64,000 bases of DNA, taken from NCBI GenBank assembly GCA_002633025.1, contig NMRB01000549.1:208140-272139 (forward strand). Reading direction: 5' to 3'. Below are positions 43,003-53,945 of this stretch, piece after piece. Below the pieces are notes generated by a model that was not told the origin of the DNA, did not search any database, and saw only the letters and a list, made by a program, of their open reading frames with translations. This DNA comes from Notospermus geniculatus. Its lineage: Eukaryota > Nemertea > Pilidiophora > Heteronemertea > Lineidae. The translations under genes and the position numbers were made by a program. Numbering within the stretch: the stretch's first letter is position 1; each line of letters begins with the position of its first letter.

Positions 43003-43111
43003 AGGGAGGTTTTCGCAAGCGCCCAGTTAGGCCCTACGACGACGTTTGTCTATTGTGCGGGTAATAGATAAACGTCGTCGTATGGCCAAACCAGGCGCTT
43101 GCCAAACCACA
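43003..43111. mobile_element. 109-bp foldback MITE, AGGGAGGTTTTCGC end
   Basis: AAGCGCC...GGCCCTACGACGACGTTT faces AAACGTCGTCGTATGGCC...GGCGCTT. The outer left end reads AGGGAGGTTTTCGC. It belongs by terminus to the AGGGAGGTT group. Confidence 0.7.
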
Positions 43112-43292
43112 ACGCTACTGCCTACTAGCGCACTTGAGGGTTACAACCATCAAACGTCCTCAAGAATACTTTATCTTAGAACCAGAAGAATATTGAATGA
43201 AGAAAATGTATTTAATTTGAATATATATATGTATGCCTTTGTGTTTTTATAAATCAGCGTACCGGTATGCTTGATGAAACGGGAAATGTTGT

Positions 43293-44354
43293 TCAAAGAA
43301 CCTTTTTGAAAATATAAACAGTTTTGTAAATACGGCGCCTATTAGTGCTGTCGAGAAACCCAGGTATCACCGTCAGGGACTTTTTTCCATCAATTGCTAC
43401 ATTATGATGTGACATTTGATTCACGACTGAAACAGGACCTCTTATCCTGAAAAGTGTCAATTTTAATGGAATACATGTATGATTCGAAACCAGCGCTTTT
43501 CCACTAAAACATCCCAGATCAACAGTGCTAACTATATGCTCATGTTTATCTTTTGTTAAGTTCCTTAACTTATACACAACGATTCCTGCAGTCGTGTTTC
43601 TAGCTAGTAGCATAGCCTCACCGGGAAGTGGTATCATCGTATTGTTTTTCCTCAACCACAAACCGGTTTTTGATCGAGGAAACAGAATCAGTTCAAACCA
43701 ATGCATTCTGAGGAATATCTGTAGGTCAGTGGTGACATCCAATCTCTGAAAGTGAATGGTCGCAGATTTCGTCCCCAAAAATCTAATCCTGTTAGAAACA
43801 TTCAATGATAGACGGTAAACCAATTCATGTCCTGTGTGCTGTGCGTGACAACTGTATATTGTCATAATATAATCGTATTGCACCACTGGGCAAACCGAAA
43901 CAACACATTCCATGTTCTGGTGTATCTTCCAGATGATCGTAGCATATCCAGGAGATCGCCTCCGCCATTTCAAACACCTGTCTCTCGTGTTTATCAATAC
44001 ATGACCGACGCGATTTCCTGTCCTGAAGTCGTACAGGGGCAAGAGTGGTTTCAGTCGACATTTTCTCGACCTCATCTTCTGCACCTTCATCATCACAATG
44101 TATCTCACAGTAATGACGGTGTAGAATAAGAACAGTCTATTAGGTCTGTAGACGAATGACACATTGTGAAGCAGCCTGTAATTTGCATCATCTGCGTCGA
44201 GAGCGTATGTAAGACATCGACGACGGCGATAGGGCACACCAAGTTCATAGAAAACAATCATGGGCAGAGTGGGATGAAAATGGATGAATAAATCACCACT
44301 GTATTTTGGAATCAACGAAATCATATCGTATACTCGATAATCTCCTTTTCGACT
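43293..44354 (-). CDS. Large exon of an unrecognised secreted or membrane protein
   Basis: An open frame of 353 codons runs from a plausible acceptor (AATGTAG at 44360-44355) to TGA at 43293-43295. It contains an internal ATG at 44324. The product is basic, beta-rich by look, with sequons NVS, NVS, NNT, NTT, NLT and NHT, about nine cysteines, and a hydrophobic stretch near LFLFYTVITVRYIV. I do not recognise the family. An exon with a PAN-like motif at 48115-47849 ends in the matching phase with a GTAAGC donor, so the two may form one gene. It is by far the longest non-transposon ORF in the window and has no stop or frameshift. Confidence 0.55.
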   Translation of the reverse strand, partial: SRKGDYRVYDMISLIPKYSGDLFIHFHPTLPMIVFYELGVPYRRRRCLTYALDADDANYRLLHNVSFVYRPNRLFLFYTVITVRYIVMMKVQKMRSRKCRLKPLLPLYDFRTGNRVGHVLINTRDRCLKWRRRSPGYATIIWKIHQNMECVVSVCPVVQYDYIMTIYSCHAQHTGHELVYRLSLNVSNRIRFLGTKSATIHFQRLDVTTDLQIFLRMHWFELILFPRSKTGLWLRKNNTMIPLPGEAMLLARNTTAGIVVYKLRNLTKDKHEHIVSTVDLGCFSGKALVSNHTCIPLKLTLFRIRGPVSVVNQMSHHNVAIDGKKSLTVIPGFLDSTNRRRIYKTVYIFKKVL

Positions 44355-45412
44355 CTACATTTATTGGTAAAAAGTGTATAACTGTATTAAAGATAATGTA
44401 TCACTGGTATTTTCGTTCGCCATCATCGTTTATTTACAATTTGATTGTTTGTGTCTAGTCATTGTTTGTCTTATGAGTACATGTAATTTGTTGGTGGCTT
44501 GCTATCGAGAAATTCTTTTGATGATTGGGGCCAGATTTACGAAAGCCTCGCTAACTTAGCGCACCCACAAAGACCTCGCAAACGAAAATGTCGTATAACG
44601 ACGGCCGCGCATCGCTAAAATTCGCAAGCACAACGCTAAATTTCCTATTTCAAATGTGGCATCATATTTACGAACGCCTCGCTATCTTTGCGATCGCGCC
44701 AAGCCTGCGCAAACGGGTCGCTAAAGCCACAATTTTAGAGGGAGGTCTCGCTAAACCGTGCGAGACTAACATCATGGCGTTACTGCTGGTTGTCGAAGAG
44801 AAAATGCGGCGCAATTTACATCGCGAGAGTGTGTTCCTGAACCGATTTACTCCATATTATAGCCATTTACTGACTTAAAGTTAATCCAAAGATATAGGAT
44901 GCCGAGACATGTGATTTTGGAGGTACTAGTATTGGATTTAATTCAGGATGAACACGAATTGCCAATACATTTATAGGCGATAGGGAGGTTCCACAACGTC
45001 ACCGAATAACGAAATACGAATATGTTTCGACTCATGACCTTGACGTATGACGGTGCGTCTCTTTCGTAACGTCGTGCAAATTTGTTGCGTCCTGACGAGG
45101 ATGACCGTTCGTAGGGAGGTTCGGCATCGTCACGAATAACGAATGTGGAATGACGAAACGATTTCAGGACGTTTATGACGTTACGTCATGACGCTGTTTC
45201 TTCGTCTAAAATCGGTGGTGGTCCGACTTTCGGCCTTGTGAACGATGTGACAACCTCTATTTAAAAGCACATCATTACTTCACACTAACATTTCAAGCAT
45301 TTATTCCACTGCTAAAGTACGCCAGGTATATCCAGTTGTCACCTCTATGCTCAGACAGGCCCAAGAAAACATTTCTTGTAAATGAAAACATTTCTTTTCT
45401 CCCCTTTAGCAG

Positions 45413-45547
45413 GGTTCATTGGCACACGGATTTTGTCCGGTTCATGTCCGTACAAAATAATCTATCAAATGGACTTCAGCGTTGTCGTATCCGGAAAACT
45501 AGGGACAAACGGACTGGGAACGGATCGGATCCGTGTGCCAATGAACT
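45413..45547. mobile_element. 135-bp foldback MITE
   Basis: GGTTCATTGGCACACGGAT faces ATCCGTGTGCCAATGAACT. It lies inside the element 45113-47084. Confidence 0.75.
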
Positions 45548-46032
45548 TTGCTTTAGTAGGCCTTCATGTTTCTTCCAGTTAGGGGCGAAAGTGTCGTGCC
45601 TTTCTGGTTTAGGCCTTTCCCTTCCCATATTCTGTTCATTGGTCAGTGATTTGCTTTTGCCGGTCTCCTAGTCTTTCTTTCTATATCTATTCATTTTATT
45701 CTCACGCTATACTCTGTTTATTTGTAGGCGCTATTCTTTAGCTGCATTTCTCTTCATTCCATGTCATTTTTACAGGTCATACTTTATCTTCATGTCAGTC
45801 TTGTTTATTTTAAATTACACATGTCATAAGTTATTAAACATTCTTTCAGCCTAATTAGTTTTCTACTAATTAGAGACACTCTTTTATTTATTAGGTCTAG
45901 CAACCAATTCTTGGGGCTTGGCCTCTATTCATTCCTTAAATGCTGACTCCTCCTGTTTGCAGAGGGTATTTCAGATCTACATTTGGGATTCAGCTCAGTC
46001 TTTTCTGAAATCTAGTGTGGAAAAGTGCCAGC

Positions 46033-46056
46033 CTGAAGAAGACCCCGGGGTCGAAA
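46033..46056 (+). other. Hammerhead-ribozyme-like core
   Basis: CTGAAGA, one A, the hairpin GACCCC/GGGGTC and GAAA follow each other without gaps. This matches the conserved CUGANGA...GAAA core of hammerhead ribozymes, which are known in Penelope-like retroelements. The outer stems were not verified. Confidence 0.35.
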
Positions 46057-46242
46057 ATTTGCTAAGTCCTGGAAGTTGACTTCTTGATATTTACCATCTT
46101 GTAAATGAAAATTTCCAATTCGTCTACGAAGATCTACGGCCATCCTCGTCAAGACGAAACGAACTTACACGACGTCAGGAAAACGACGCAACGTCATACG
46201 TCATAGTGATGACGTCATAATCAAAGCATATTCGTAAACTGT

Positions 46243-46425
46243 AATGAGGAACCGGAGTGCCGTTTATCCCGACAGGTCGGCGCTGTGAGCAGTGCGAACG
46301 AAGCGAAGTCACTGACGTAGTTTTAAGTGTTGACGTTACGTCATGAAAAATGAGCTGTGCATTTTCTACAGGAATAATGAGATAAAGACGTTGCCGAAAT
46401 TGCCATCCATGTCTTCATCTTAAGG
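46243..46425. mobile_element. Half copy of the AATGAGGAACCGG MITE
   Basis: AATGAGGAACCGGAGTGCC...GACAGGTCGGCGC and GATAAAGACGTTGCCG align with the right half of 58329-58712 in reverse complement. The other half is absent. Confidence 0.7.
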
Positions 46426-47339
46426 GGGAAAAGCATTGCAAAATGCAGACATTTTCATTTACAAGAAATATGTTTTGGGGCTTTTCTGAGCAGGCGGGTG
46501 ATAATTGTGTATACTTGGCACACTTTAGCGGTGGACTAAATGCTTGAAATATCTGTGTAAGGTAATGACGTGCTGATAAAGAGAGGTTGTCACGTCGTTC
46601 ACAAGGCTGAAAATCGGACCACCATGGATTGAGACGAAGAAACCCAATGTCGTACCCTGATCTACCTCATCCGAGGATATCTCTGGCAAGGGCTACGACT
46701 TGACCAAAAGTTCTGGTCAACCACTGGCAGCGAGCCAAAATGTTTGTTTCACACAATATTTCGTTCTTCGATGACTGAAAGATATATGCCTTAAAGCCAT
46801 ATAATGCCCCCAAAACACGAAGTTGTTTGAGTATTAGAGCAACTTCAAACGAATAGTTAAGTTGGGAACATCATGCCGCGGGTGCCCACCTTGGTGTGAT
46901 TCGCCTCAAAACTAGTATATCACGCATGCGCAGTATTCCTGAAGTCGTCAGCCCTTTCCAGTGGTGTTGTAGGAATGTAAACCCACTGGGGACGAGTTTG
47001 GAAGAAACCGAGTCATGACGTAACGTCATCAACTTCCTGAAATCGTTTCGTGATTCGTAATTCGTGACGATGCGGAACCTCCCTGTACCAATTGAACTTA
47101 AAAGGATTACATCGCTGGTTATTATGTTCTCTGTACACGCTGTATGAAGTCCAGGAAATAACAGCTTGCGATCCTTCGCAAACGGCGCGATAACTACATA
47201 ATAGCGAAAGGCTTGCTCATTGCGAAGCTTTCGCAAATACCAACAATCGCTAAGTTATCGCACTCGCAAAGCTTCCGCAAAGCCCTCGCATCGCTAACAT
47301 TTAGCGAGGCTTTCGTAAATCTAGTCCCTGGCCCCTGAT

Positions 47340-47740
47340 GCTCCAGTTGTAGCGTGTCCAAAACTCGGCAGCACATTTCGCCAGTTCTAATTGATTTGCA
47401 CTGGCTTCCCATTAAAGCTAGAGTTGAATTCAAGCTTTATTTACTCTATGTTTTTAAGGCTCTACATGAAAGCGCACCCAGTTATGTCTCTCATACAGCC
47501 TTACACGCCATCAAGGACTCTGCGTTCTGCAGACCGATGCCTCCTGTCTGTTCCTGGAACCAAGACAAAGAAGTTCGGCCAAAGATCTTTCAGACAGTGG
47601 CTCCTGGTCTGTCGAATTCACTCCCCCTGGGTGTAAGGCTGGCTGAGACCGTACCGACTTTCAAGAAACATTTAAAAACCCATCTTTTCATTCAGAGTTT
47701 TAGGTTGTCGTCTTTGTTTCACAATTATTTCTAATGTTGA
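47340..47740 (+). pseudogene. 3' end of a CR1/L2-type LINE
   Basis: The frame reads ISPVLIDLHWLPIKARVEFK, LYVFKALHESAPSYVS, and later APGLSNSLPLGVRLAETVPT, FKKHLKTHLF. In a second frame LRSADRCLLSVPGTKTKKFG is found, so a frameshift lies near 47520-47600. This is the C-terminal tail following the reverse transcriptase of many non-LTR retrotransposons. The 5' part is cut off by the GGGGCC element. Confidence 0.75.
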
Positions 47741-47848
47741 TATTGTTTTATGTACAACGCCTTTAATCCCTTCCACATCATCACACGCATTTTGTGTCCC
47801 CATAAATATCTGCGTCCCATTAGAATATGTCAGAGGTCAGTCGCTTAC

Positions 47849-48115
47849 CTTTCTTTCATACATCCGGGCCCCGCTGCAGTGAATCGCTTCTTCTTTCTGC
47901 ATACAAGTTCCTTTCTTTTGACTCAACTGACATATTAAATGTCCGCCATTGTCGAAAACGTTTATGGTTGAACATTCCTGATGCAGGCACAGAACTGCAC
48001 ATGATATCAACGAAATCACATTATTATATTGATAATCTGGTTTAAGAACCGACCAATCGAATACAGTCTTCGTGAAACTGCCAATTACAGAAGACGCTTG
48101 AGCAGAGCTTCTCAT
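47849..48115 (-). CDS. Apple/PAN-like exon, candidate upstream exon of the 43293-44354 gene
   Basis: The 89-codon frame contains SLISCAVLCLHQECSTINVF followed by GGHLICQLSQ. The spacing of cysteines and the CxxxC...CxxxNxF look fit apple/PAN-like domains, which are extracellular adhesion modules. It ends ARMYERK with the donor GTAAGC, phase 0, matching the downstream exon. The upstream boundary is uncertain. Taking ATG 48115 as start is provisional, because a signal peptide is not obvious. The 3.5-kb intron is full of nested transposons. Confidence 0.5.
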
Positions 48116-48426
48116 GATGTTTGCATATTTGACGTCACCTTACATTTACAGCAGACCTAATATACCTCGATAGTTCCCATAAAATGGGGTACGGATAAGG
48201 AGGAAATTGTGTATTCCAGGCGGATTAATTCCTCTGGATGCAGTAAAAAATTCAAAGACTTGTGCAGTGTTCTGAATGTTACTAGCGAACGTTGAATTTG
48301 ATGGTATCTCAAACAGGATGTGTTCGAATTGTTCAAATCGAGCAGAAATTATGATTATACGAACCATTTTTTTTGCTGCCAGTCAACAGTATAGCCGGTA
48401 ATAGCTAAAAATAGAGGACTGGGATT
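48116..48426. other. Flank of the PAN-like exon; no gene proven
   Basis: A 73-codon minus-strand ORF (48146-48367) might hold an upstream exon. No motif is recognised. Confidence 0.3.
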
Positions 48427-48840
48427 GTCCTGGTCCGGTGGACGAGTGGTCTAACACGCTTGACTTTCAATTCTAACAGGGTCGGTGCGTGGGTTCGATC
48501 CCCGGCCAGGACACATACAAGTTGTGAGAAAAAGTTGTGAACCAATTTAGGGTCTGTCGGATGAGACTGAAAGCCGTGGTCCCTTGTACCTGAGTGTCTA
48601 TGCCAGGGCAGGTAAAAGACCCCACACAGGTGGACAGTAGCCTGTCGTGGACTCCATACCATTGTATAAGCAAAAATATATAACACCAAAAATATATATA
48701 ACTCGAAACCTGCAAATCTAGCTAGATACAGCTGTATGTACAAATGTAAAAAGACATGTAAAAATGTAAAAAGATGTGTATATGTATATGGATATATAAT
48801 GTATGTATGATAATTGTGGAAGGGAATAAAGTTTACAATT
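48427..48840 (+). repeat. tRNA-derived SINE
   Basis: A tRNA-like head (48427-48513) has a perfect 7-bp acceptor stem GTCCTGG/CCAGGAC, an A-box-like GAGTGGTCTAAC and a B box GGGTTCGATCCC. The anticodon stem is degenerate and the variable arm long, as in Ser/Leu tRNAs. It is followed by the conserved SINE phrase GATGAGACTGAAAGCCGTGG and an A/T-rich end with AATAAAGTTTACAA. A similar tail is at 38930-39125. Confidence 0.65.
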
Positions 48841-48849
48841 CAAAAAGAA

Positions 48850-49370
48850 AAATGAAATGGTCCATGGACCATGTGCTCACCGGGTTGGACATAACAGTCT
48901 AATGACAGAGGGATGAGCAATCTGGGTAAAGTCATTCCCGAGTAGGTGCACTTTGGGTCACGTCGTTCCTGAGTTACAGCACTTTGACCATTTTCGGTTT
49001 ACGCCACCTGGCAGCCATATTGGATGTCCGATTGGGCCAGAACTTCACATGCACATAAAAGTCATCTGCAGAGGGCCACATAGCACATTGGAGTGCTTTG
49101 GGTCAAGTCGTCCCTGAGTTACAGCACTTTGATGATTTTTGGGTTATGCCACCTGGCGGCCATATTGGATGTCCGATTGGGCCAGAACTTCACATGCACA
49201 TAAAGGTAATCTGACCTAGGGGTATATATGTACCAAGTTTCAGATCAATAGCTCTGGCGGTTACGAAACGTGCCCTGCTAACGGAACACGACGACGACGG
49301 CCGACGGACGACGACGGACGACGGACGCACAACCATTGTATAAGCTCACCACGGTGAGCTAAAAAAATCT
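48850..49370 (-). repeat. Minus-strand copy of the TTTCGTAACCGCTGG dispersed repeat
   Basis: AATGGTCCATGGACCATGTG at one end and ACCACGGTGAGCT at the other match the two ends of 4096-5290. It contains GGTTACGAAACGTGCCC and a GACGACGGACG-rich simple run. It lacks the insert found at 4125-4495. Confidence 0.75.
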
Positions 49371-49975
49371 AGCTACTTTCTTTCAACAAATAACGCTATC
49401 AGCCCAGCATTTTCTTGTGATTTCTATATCATAATCGAAAATAGAAGTCTTTTCCTACCACACATGAGACTTGTCTGACGAGTCAGTTCCCCGAAATAGG
49501 TGAGATACGGGGCTCCAAAGATGGGTTGTTTCGGCTTGTTTTCGGCATTTCGTGCAGCCCCCTTCCCGACCGATCAGTCTACTTGCTTGCCGTAAGATGG
49601 CACTCTAACGAGATCGCCAACTCTCATTGGTTGTGTTACGAGGCTTCACTCCAAATATGGAAAAAGCTGATCGTCAGCGCCATCTGCTCAGAGGACATGA
49701 ACTATATCGCCCGGGAAGGCTGGTGTACGCAAGGAGAAATGGGGCTTGAAGTGGTCACATTTCGGGCGCTATACCTCAATTAATACTTGGAATTGAAAGC
49801 TGTAACAAATGTCATTGTTTAGAAAAAACATCATCTTTCCATATTGCTAGAAAAATTAGTAATCAGCTCAATGGTTCGGCCACAACGTGCTGTTGAACAT
49901 GCCGAAAATTGGTGATTTTCGAGTTGTATATTTTTGGTGTTATATATTTTTGGTATAAGCTTATTAATAAGACCC
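49371..49975. other. Intergenic; no gene proven
   Basis: An 85-codon ORF at 49526-49783 has no motif I know. No repeat end is seen. Confidence 0.35.
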
Positions 49976-49979
49976 TTAA

Positions 49980-50776
49980 GGCGGGGGGCTACCTATGCCG
50001 ACTTTATTGACGCTCTTTGAAAACAAGCGTCCTAACATATTCATGACAAAAAGTAACAAACTGATGTTAACAAAATGTTTTAGCTACAACCTTTAGGCTC
50101 CCGTTCTGTGAAAGAATTGTTCATTTTGACTAATTACGATGGAGTTAATTAAGTTATAACAGGTTGTCAAAATTTGAGTTCGCAAACAATTTTGCAGACT
50201 TGGGATGCGACACATCAGTTTCCCACATAGTGTGTAAGGTACAGGCCTGATGCCTGCAGGGCGTAACGATCCGTTTTTTACGAAATGACTTTCCGTTTAA
50301 TTGGTATAAACTAATTAATGCCAAAAAAGGGCTCTATTTACAGTTTTTGAAATATTTCATATTCCCGACCAACTATTCAAAAAAGGCGATCGTGTTGCCC
50401 TAGAATGCACATATGGCAATAACATCCAAAAGAAATTTTTCAAATATATGCGTCCACAAAAGAGAAAACTTGTTTTGCAAATTTGAAAAATTCCATACCA
50501 CTCGCCAGTTACTTCTTTGTTATGTAGATTTGCATAATTCGCGCCATTTGAGTAAACTCTGTTCGGCCACTTGTGACCAAAGCACCAGTGACAGAGCTGA
50601 ACAATACCCGCAGTGGACACAAAGATTTAGGGTCGGCACGTACACTGAAGATTGGTTTTCGAAAACAGTATACCAGGGTGAGCGGATTTGATCTGAATGT
50701 GAATGACTGGTCGCACAAAGGCCAGTTCCGTGGATTGCCACTAGGGAATGAGCTCAGCTATAGGTAGCCCCCCGCC
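49980..50776. mobile_element. 797-bp element with TTAA target duplication (GGCGGGGGGCTACC family)
   Basis: GGCGGGGGGCTACCTAT and its exact complement form 17-bp ends, and each is bordered by TTAA (49976-49979 and 50777-50780). Left-end copies occur at 13508 and 13958, also after TTAA. TTAA duplications are typical of piggyBac and Kolobok transposons. The ends do not look like canonical piggyBac. No transposase. Confidence 0.8.
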
Positions 50777-50780
50777 TTAA

Positions 50781-51164
50781 AAGGGTTATGAAGCTTCCAA
50801 ACGATACATACATACAAGAGATGAGTAGCTGGGTTTGAACAGCTGCTGTTCTGGTGGGTTGGATCAAGATCTCAAAGGCCCAATCAAATGTGCGAACTTT
50901 GTGACGACCATGATCTGAAAGCCGTTTGATTACGTAAATTAGGCAGTGAGGTCACACACGCACCAGTTAGCCTCACAGCTAATCCACATATCATCTTCAA
51001 ATGTGTTAGAATATATGTCGTGGTGCTCAGGGGCTGGCCGAGGTAACATGACATCCAATCCAATAATTCATGAAAATGAAACGTGAACTTGTCATCTTTC
51101 TCTATGAAATTACACAACAAATGTTGGTACATTTGACATAATGTCCTAAGGTGCTGAATACACC
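50781..51164. other. Intergenic; no gene seen
   Basis: Nothing recognisable between two TTAA-flanked elements. Confidence 0.4.
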
Positions 51165-51168
51165 TTAA

Positions 51169-51913
51169 GGGCGAGCCAACGTTTTGAATTTTTGAAACGT
51201 GGCCAGGCGTTGTAAATAAAGGATGTCAAAATACCATAAAAGTACAAGATATATGACGGAAATGAAGGCACCTGCGGGGTCTATAAGTCAAGGATTTGAA
51301 TGAGATGTATCTTGGAACGCACTAATTAGCTAATAAGTTGAAACAAAAGACTAGCAATCGGAACACTTTCCCACGAAATGGTACATTTTGAGGATCAAAC
51401 GACATGTGGATCATAAAGTTCGAGGTTTTTTTCTATTTAGTCCACCCATTTTGACAGCAATATTTTCAACAGGTATAGAGAGTACTCGGCTTGTGAATTC
51501 CATTGAATGCTGCCAGATTTTCCAAAACAGGGCGGCCATATTGGATTTGGATTTTACTTCCTGGTTGTTCTTTTTGTACTGAGCTTGTATGGTGTACATG
51601 AAGAGCATGTCAGGACACCCTCGCCACCCCAGGTTCTATGGGTTTGTGACATTGTTGCCACACCTTCAATGTGTCATTTACATGCTTCCTCTCCAAGAAA
51701 ATTGTACCTGTTTTTCATGTTTGGTGAATTTCTTTGTTTACGATTATGTAATGTAATTAAGCTGTAATCCTTGGGACTTTCCTCATTTTCTGTGTCTCTA
51801 AAGCACAGTGATCACATTGGACTATAAAAACAGTCAACTGGGGGTGTCTTTATTGCTTTTCTCAGAGGGGCCTGGATTGAAGCAATATGAAAATTCAAAA
51901 CGTTCGCTCGCCC
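51169..51913. mobile_element. 745-bp element with TTAA target duplication (GGGCGAGC family)
   Basis: GGGCGAGCCAACGTTTTGAA and the near-complement at the right form 25-bp ends with two mismatches, bordered by TTAA at 51165-51168 and 51914-51917. A 560-bp partial copy is at 60205-60767 on the minus strand, also next to TTAA. A fragment lies at 57970-58027. Short ORFs are shared between copies but resemble nothing known. Confidence 0.85.
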
Positions 51914-51917
51914 TTAA

Positions 51918-53700
51918 GATCTGGTACACTACATTGTCACTGCATTGATGGTTAAAATAACACTTTCCCAACTTCTTGGAACTGCAACACCGTAAAAGTG
52001 ATAAATTCCAACACTTTAATGTTTCCTTTGAAGTCATCAGAACGCAGTTCCTTTCTGAGGCTTCCCGAGGTGCATTCGGCTCGGCCTCGTTCGGCCTCCT
52101 TCGGGTACTTCGGGATTTGTCGGGAGTCCGACTCGGCTGTATAACAATACGCGCCATCTTGAAACGGAAGTGGGTCCTCAGTTCCGGCGATTTACTAACC
52201 CATTCGTCCGCCAGATAGTGCCCAGGTGATGGTGTCTAGAATTACATGATATACGCATATTTTTTGAAAATTCATCATTGTATATATGAATTACTTAAAA
52301 CTATAGATTTATGCGTACATAAGATCAAGAAAAGTATGATATTATGTTGCTGCTACGCATGCGCAGTACGTATTAAGTAGTGCTCCTAACGCGGATGAAT
52401 GTCTATCCAAGATGGCGGTATTCTTCATACAGTAGAGATACTTTTCGTCTCGTCAGAAGTGAAACATCGAAAAAGTATCTCACAACGTAGAATGTCCCGA
52501 GGTGTTCGGTCTGTAACATTTGGTTTGCTGTTTACCTGAATTAAGTCGTTCGAACAACAACCTCGCTGCATTTAAGGTGTAATAAACAGTGCAAAAATTG
52601 AAGAATGTCGAATTCCAATACTTTATATTTTGAGAGTAGGCGTCACTACAACCTTCTCATTCAACGTCGACCTACTTCAAATGATTTAGTCTTTCCTGCT
52701 CGGGATGTTGAATTTTCTTTTCTACCCAACAAATCGATAGAGATATCAATGAACCGGCAAAGATCGATACGTGAATCGTCTTGAAGACATGGATTCATTG
52801 GTTCTAGAAACTGCTATTGTTAAAACCATGATTGCGAAGCTGTTATTTACCCCTGGATATACATGTAGGCTACTTACATGTATTCTTGACCATTTCATGT
52901 GGTCAGCAGTTAATAATATTTTTGATGCCCGGCATTTTCTCGTCCGCCATAGGCCTATATATTTAAACTTAATTCAAAGAAAGTTAATTAATTTAACTTT
53001 TGTGCGGAAATAAAAGTACATAATTTGCTGGCGAGAGAATAGAAGAAACATAGGGCTATTTGAGGGCGAGGCGAGATGTTTTCGAACACAATTTCGTAGC
53101 ACCAAATTGTCAATTCTACGCCATCCACCCTTATATAGCCTCCAGCCTTCGCTGAACTAAAGACAGCGGAAGCCATGCACGGAATTTGCCCCTGATCTGG
53201 AATAGGTTTCTTGACGATCTGACCACAAGCACCTGATTCTCACCAGTCTATTTGGCCTGACGCCCATCTAGCCTGGTTTGAATCCATCACATTTCCCGCT
53301 TCTGAGGAGGTCAGCGCCTCTGCCAATCATCGGCGTGCGAAGGCTAATCGGCGTGCCAATCAAAATCCGTGTTACAATACAAATGTGTGCAGGAAGAGAA
53401 GAGAAAGTGTCTCGAACGGCGACTTGTTTCACGAGTTCTGATTGGCTTGGAGGCGGGGTCAGGTAGGGGTCAGATTCATTTATAATCAACGAGCCCTCGA
53501 GGCATATAAGGGATGCAGTGTCACAGCCTGTGGGAAAACAGGGGCGAAAGTATAGCCCCAAGGGTGCAAAATTGGGTGCAAATTGTTTGTGTCAGGCAGA
53601 TGCAGCAAGTACCATTCCAGACAGTCTCAGAGCCAGCCGAGTGACCTGGGCCTACCACTGGTAAACACAGATAAGCAGTAGGACTCAGGTGAACCTGTCA
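51918..53700. other. Intergenic stretch; no gene recognised
   Basis: ORFs of 62-107 codons overlap on both strands. None has a motif or a convincing splice context. No transposon ends were found. Confidence 0.35.
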
Positions 53701-53799
53701 TCTGGTCATGAATAGTCAAGCAAAGAAGGAACCACTGTGACGACGTTGCAGGTTGACGAGGTTGACTCGTTCTTTATCTAAGGTCCATTTTTCTGAGAA

Positions 53800-53943
53800 C
53801 TTGTATTTGTTTTTGTATTTGATTTTTCCGTCAGGGAGCCGAATCCATTCACATGAACACCGCATTCGAACGGGAATCAAAACCTGGAACCTCAGAGGTG
53901 ACAGGCGTCGATGTTGACACTGCGCCACTCAGAGAGCCCTGTT
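53800..53943 (-). repeat. tRNA-derived SINE fragment
   Basis: On the minus strand GAGTGGCGCAGTGTCAAC (A box) and CAGGTTTTGATTCCC (B box) are followed by a tail of AAATCAAATACAAAAAC type. It directly abuts the half-MITE at 53946. Confidence 0.5.
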
Positions 53944-53945
53944 AG

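Larger units (their letters stand above)
44982..46240. mobile_element. Inverted-repeat remnant with AGGGAGGTTCC end
   Basis: 45016-45115 aligns in reverse complement with 46118-46235 (shared CGAATATG, TGACGTATGACG, CCTGACGAGGATG). The left terminus reads TAGGGAGGTTCC. Confidence 0.55.
45113..47084. mobile_element. 1.97-kb TIR element, AGGGAGGTTCGGC ends
   Basis: AGGGAGGTTCGGCATCGTCACG at the left faces the complement near 47063-47084. About 75 bases of arm match, including CGTTTATGACGTTACGTCATG-like DNA. It contains a further inverted pair at 45205-45405 and 46440-46640. Confidence 0.75.
44527..47336. mobile_element. 2.8-kb nested TIR element, GGGGCCAGATTTACGAAAGC ends
   Basis: GGGGCCAGATTTACG, AAAGCCTCGCTAA on the left is mirrored at 47290-47336, where the right end has 8 extra bases after GGGGCC. 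TGATG borders both sides (an imperfect 8-bp duplication is possible). The interior is mostly other elements, listed separately, so the original element was short. Confidence 0.7.

Noticed and set aside
47354-47734. Host protein of 126 codons
   Set aside because: The motifs (HWLP, FKALH, NSLP, FKKHLKTHLF) are those of a LINE tail, with a frameshift.
48427-48513. Functional tRNA gene
   Set aside because: The acceptor stem pairs, but the anticodon stem does not, and a SINE tail follows.
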